Shown: positions 5,863 to 6,867 of the stretch, piece after piece | Position numbering within the stretch: the stretch's first letter is position 1 | Layout: every line of letters begins with the position of its first letter | Assembly (NCBI GenBank): GCA_021780275.1 | Contig: JAJXZC010000003.1 | Span: forward strand, 1 to 6,867 | Source: Pseudomonadota bacterium | Lineage (GTDB): Bacteria > Pseudomonadota > Alphaproteobacteria > Parvibaculales > Parvibaculaceae | DNA: 6,867 nucleotides | Direction: 5' to 3' | Translations under genes and position numbers: made by a program | The notes under the pieces: generated by a model | Database searches by the model: none | The model's input: only the letters and a program-made list of their open reading frames with translations | Told to the model about the DNA's origin: nothing

Positions 5863-5961
5863 AGTCCTGGCCTTCCCTGTGACTCGACCTTTTTCCGGAG
5901 CGGCAGCGCCCCGTCGCATTTCTCTCTGTCCTACGGCAGCCAGATTCCCTGCGATGGTCGG

Positions 5962-5990
5962 ATTTTGCGTGGATTGTCAGCAATCGCCAA
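5962..5990 (-). promoter_or_regulatory. Candidate promoter of the GMC oxidoreductase gene
   Basis: On the minus strand TTGGCG (5990-5985) and CAAAAT (5967-5962) are separated by 17 bases and each matches the sigma70 consensus in four positions. Initiation near 5955 would leave an mRNA leader of about 90 bases. The element overlaps the dyad GTCAGC (5976-5981)/GCTGAC (5992-5997), a possible regulator site. The match is moderate only. Confidence 0.35.
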
Positions 5991-5993
5991 AGC

Positions 5994-6007
5994 TGACGCA
6001 AGCGTCA
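5994..6007. promoter_or_regulatory. 14-bp palindromic operator candidate
   Basis: TGACGC (5994-5999) and GCGTCA (6002-6007) are perfect inverted arms around AA. The two-base spacer is too short for an RNA hairpin, so a dimeric protein-binding site is the more natural reading. It lies directly upstream of the candidate -35 of the oxidoreductase gene, within the region shared with the divergent PilZ gene. It could serve either or both. No regulator gene is visible in the window. Confidence 0.4.
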
Positions 6008-6048
6008 ATTTTGAGGAGACCTCGCAATTTACCACTTTCCTCCAAAAT
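6008..6048. promoter_or_regulatory. Imperfect inverted repeat in the divergent control region
   Basis: ATTTTG followed by AGG (6008-6016) is mirrored by CCT-C-CAAAAT (6039-6048), nine pairs with one bulged C around a 22-base centre. With the adjacent palindrome at 5994-6007, it shows a dense cluster of symmetry in the 291-bp gap 5863-6153. Bases 6000-6110 are clearly AT-richer than the surrounding genes, as expected for a promoter. No clean -35/-10 pair for the PilZ gene was found; TATTCT at 6097-6102 is a possible -10 only. Confidence 0.35.
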
Positions 6049-6153
6049 AGATGTTTCACCTGCTCTTGCGATAAATTTTCATTAACCCTGCTTCCATATT
6101 CTGGCTCGATCAGCGTCCCCCCAAAGCCGGACGCCAATGGCGAGCTAGAATTG

Positions 6154-6762
6154 ATGACGAACGACGAACCAGGCAGCGAGCGTCGACGCCACCCGCGCAT
6201 TCCGGTAGCCGTGAAGGGCCGTTTCCTGGCCCCGGACGGCTCGGAGCACGAGTGCGTCATCCGCGACATGTCGCTTTCGGGCATTGCCCTGATTGCGGAT
6301 GTGGAGGTTCCTGCCGGCGCGCATCTCATCGTCTATCTCGACGATTTCGGCCGTTTCGAGGGGCCGGTCGTTCGCGCTTTCGACGGCGGCTTCGCCATCG
6401 AGACCGCGTTGAGCGGCCCGCGCCGCGAGCGCGTGGCCGAAAGGCTCAACGCCTATGCGACGGGCGACACGACCTCCGATGCCGACAGCCGCCGCACCTT
6501 CCCGCGCTATGCGCCCCAGGACGGCGGCTTTGAAGAAGGCTCCGTCGTGACTCTGGCCGATGGCCGGACCGCCCCCTGCCGCATCGTCGACATGTCGCTC
6601 GGCGGCGCCAATGTGGCGACCGAGCTTCGTCCGCCGCTTGGCACGCGCGTTTCCATCGGCCGCATGAAGGGCCGCATCGTGCGCCATACGCCGGAAGGCT
6701 TCGCGATCGAATTCACCGACATTCCCGAACGCGCCAGCGCGCTTTCGCGCCCCTTCGGCTGA
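6154..6762 (+). CDS. Tandem PilZ-domain protein (predicted c-di-GMP receptor)
   Basis: Encodes 202 residues from the ATG at 6154, beginning MTNDEPGSERRRHPRIPV. The frame is open back to 5965, but that part lies in AT-rich, promoter-like DNA and has no domain, so the shorter start is chosen although its ribosome site is weak. Two PilZ-like domains follow one another. Domain 1 (about 9-85) has RxxxR at Arg11-Arg15 and DMSLSG at 38-43. Domain 2 (about 113-188) has RxxxR at Arg114-Arg118 and DMSLGG at 146-151. RxxxR and D/NxSxxG are the c-di-GMP-binding motifs of PilZ proteins, and both copies keep both. No membrane helix, signal peptide or output domain is present, so it is probably a cytoplasmic adaptor for motility, surface polysaccharide or attachment. 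The next + strand gene starts 73 bases later without a clear terminator, so co-transcription is possible. Confidence 0.88.
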   Translation: MTNDEPGSERRRHPRIPVAVKGRFLAPDGSEHECVIRDMSLSGIALIADVEVPAGAHLIVYLDDFGRFEGPVVRAFDGGFAIETALSGPRRERVAERLNAYATGDTTSDADSRRTFPRYAPQDGGFEEGSVVTLADGRTAPCRIVDMSLGGANVATELRPPLGTRVSIGRMKGRIVRHTPEGFAIEFTDIPERASALSRPFG

Positions 6763-6802
6763 ACCGCTCCGCGCTCGCCGCGTCCCCTGCCCTCATCTAG
6801 AC

Positions 6803-6813
6803 TGCGAGTCGCA
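6803..6813. promoter_or_regulatory. Perfect 11-bp dyad upstream of the right-edge gene
   Basis: TGCGA (6803-6807) and TCGCA (6809-6813) are inverted copies around one G. An alternative pairing, CTGCG (6802-6806) with CGCAG (6814-6818), overlaps it. It lies 22 bases before the ATG at 6836, so it could be an operator or a leader hairpin. No function is assigned. Confidence 0.3.
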
Positions 6814-6835
6814 CGCAGACAGCCGGGGGACGATC

Positions 6836-6867
6836 ATGGCCGAGCCAATTCTCAAATATGAACTTAT
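6836..6867 (+). CDS. Start of a gene running off the right edge
   Basis: ATG at 6836 opens a frame starting MAEPILKYEL that leaves the window at 6867. GGGGGA at 6825-6830 provides a Shine-Dalgarno 5 bases upstream. Ten residues do not allow a firm family call. The opening is reminiscent of enoyl-CoA hydratase/isomerase proteins, which often start with a short polar leader and a strand of this kind, but this is a guess. It follows the PilZ gene on the same strand. Confidence 0.55.
   Translation, partial: MAEPILKYEL

Noticed and set aside
6081..6099. CtrA-type binding site at ATTAACC before the PilZ gene
   Set aside because: Only one TTAA half-site is present; the second half at the required 7-base spacing does not match.
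5965..6153. 63-residue N-terminal extension of the PilZ protein
   Set aside because: It lies in AT-rich DNA with palindromes and promoter-like character, and encodes no domain. PilZ similarity begins just after the ATG at 6154.

Overview
This GC-rich window (strong G/C bias at third codon positions) looks chromosomal and alphaproteobacterial, probably Hyphomicrobiales-like. The main reason is a PAS_5-type orphan sensor, a family largely confined to Alphaproteobacteria. The gene set (MATE exporter, GMC alcohol/choline dehydrogenase, PilZ protein) fits a free-living bacterium such as Parvibaculum, but the genus is only a guess. I see no phage, transposon, CRISPR, tRNA or rRNA features.

Layout from left to right. 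At 1-23 (-) is the first codons of a gene running off the left edge, with a good Shine-Dalgarno that can fold into a hairpin. At 67-95 is a terminator-like hairpin, then a possible 45-residue ORF (118-255, -). At 294-1712 (-) is a complete 12-helix MATE exporter. At 1767-1993 (-) is a compact putative transcription unit: a sigma70-like promoter, a 30-codon ORF and a strong intrinsic terminator. At 2131-3123 (-) is a secreted low-complexity protein with a signal peptide, two Cys-Gly-Cys motifs around a Pro7 tract, an Asn-Thr repeat, a Ser/Ala and Gly-rich linker and a Cys-containing C-terminal domain; it has its own terminator.

A 346-bp divergent intergenic region separates that gene from the PAS_5-like protein (3470-4147, +). 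The PAS gene converges on a GMC-family FAD oxidoreductase (4219-5862, -), and a terminator hairpin usable in both directions lies between them. A 291-bp divergent region rich in dyads separates the oxidoreductase from a tandem PilZ-domain protein (6154-6762, +). At 6836 the first codons of another + strand gene run off the right edge.

The genes do not form one obvious pathway. Each major gene has its own promoter region or terminator, so this reads as individually transcribed units. Two genes suggest sensing and surface behaviour (PAS sensor, c-di-GMP-type PilZ receptor), one is an unusual exported low-complexity protein, and two are general physiology (efflux, alcohol oxidation). The best candidates for undescribed biology are the exported CGC/Asn-Thr protein and the small unit at 1767-1993.
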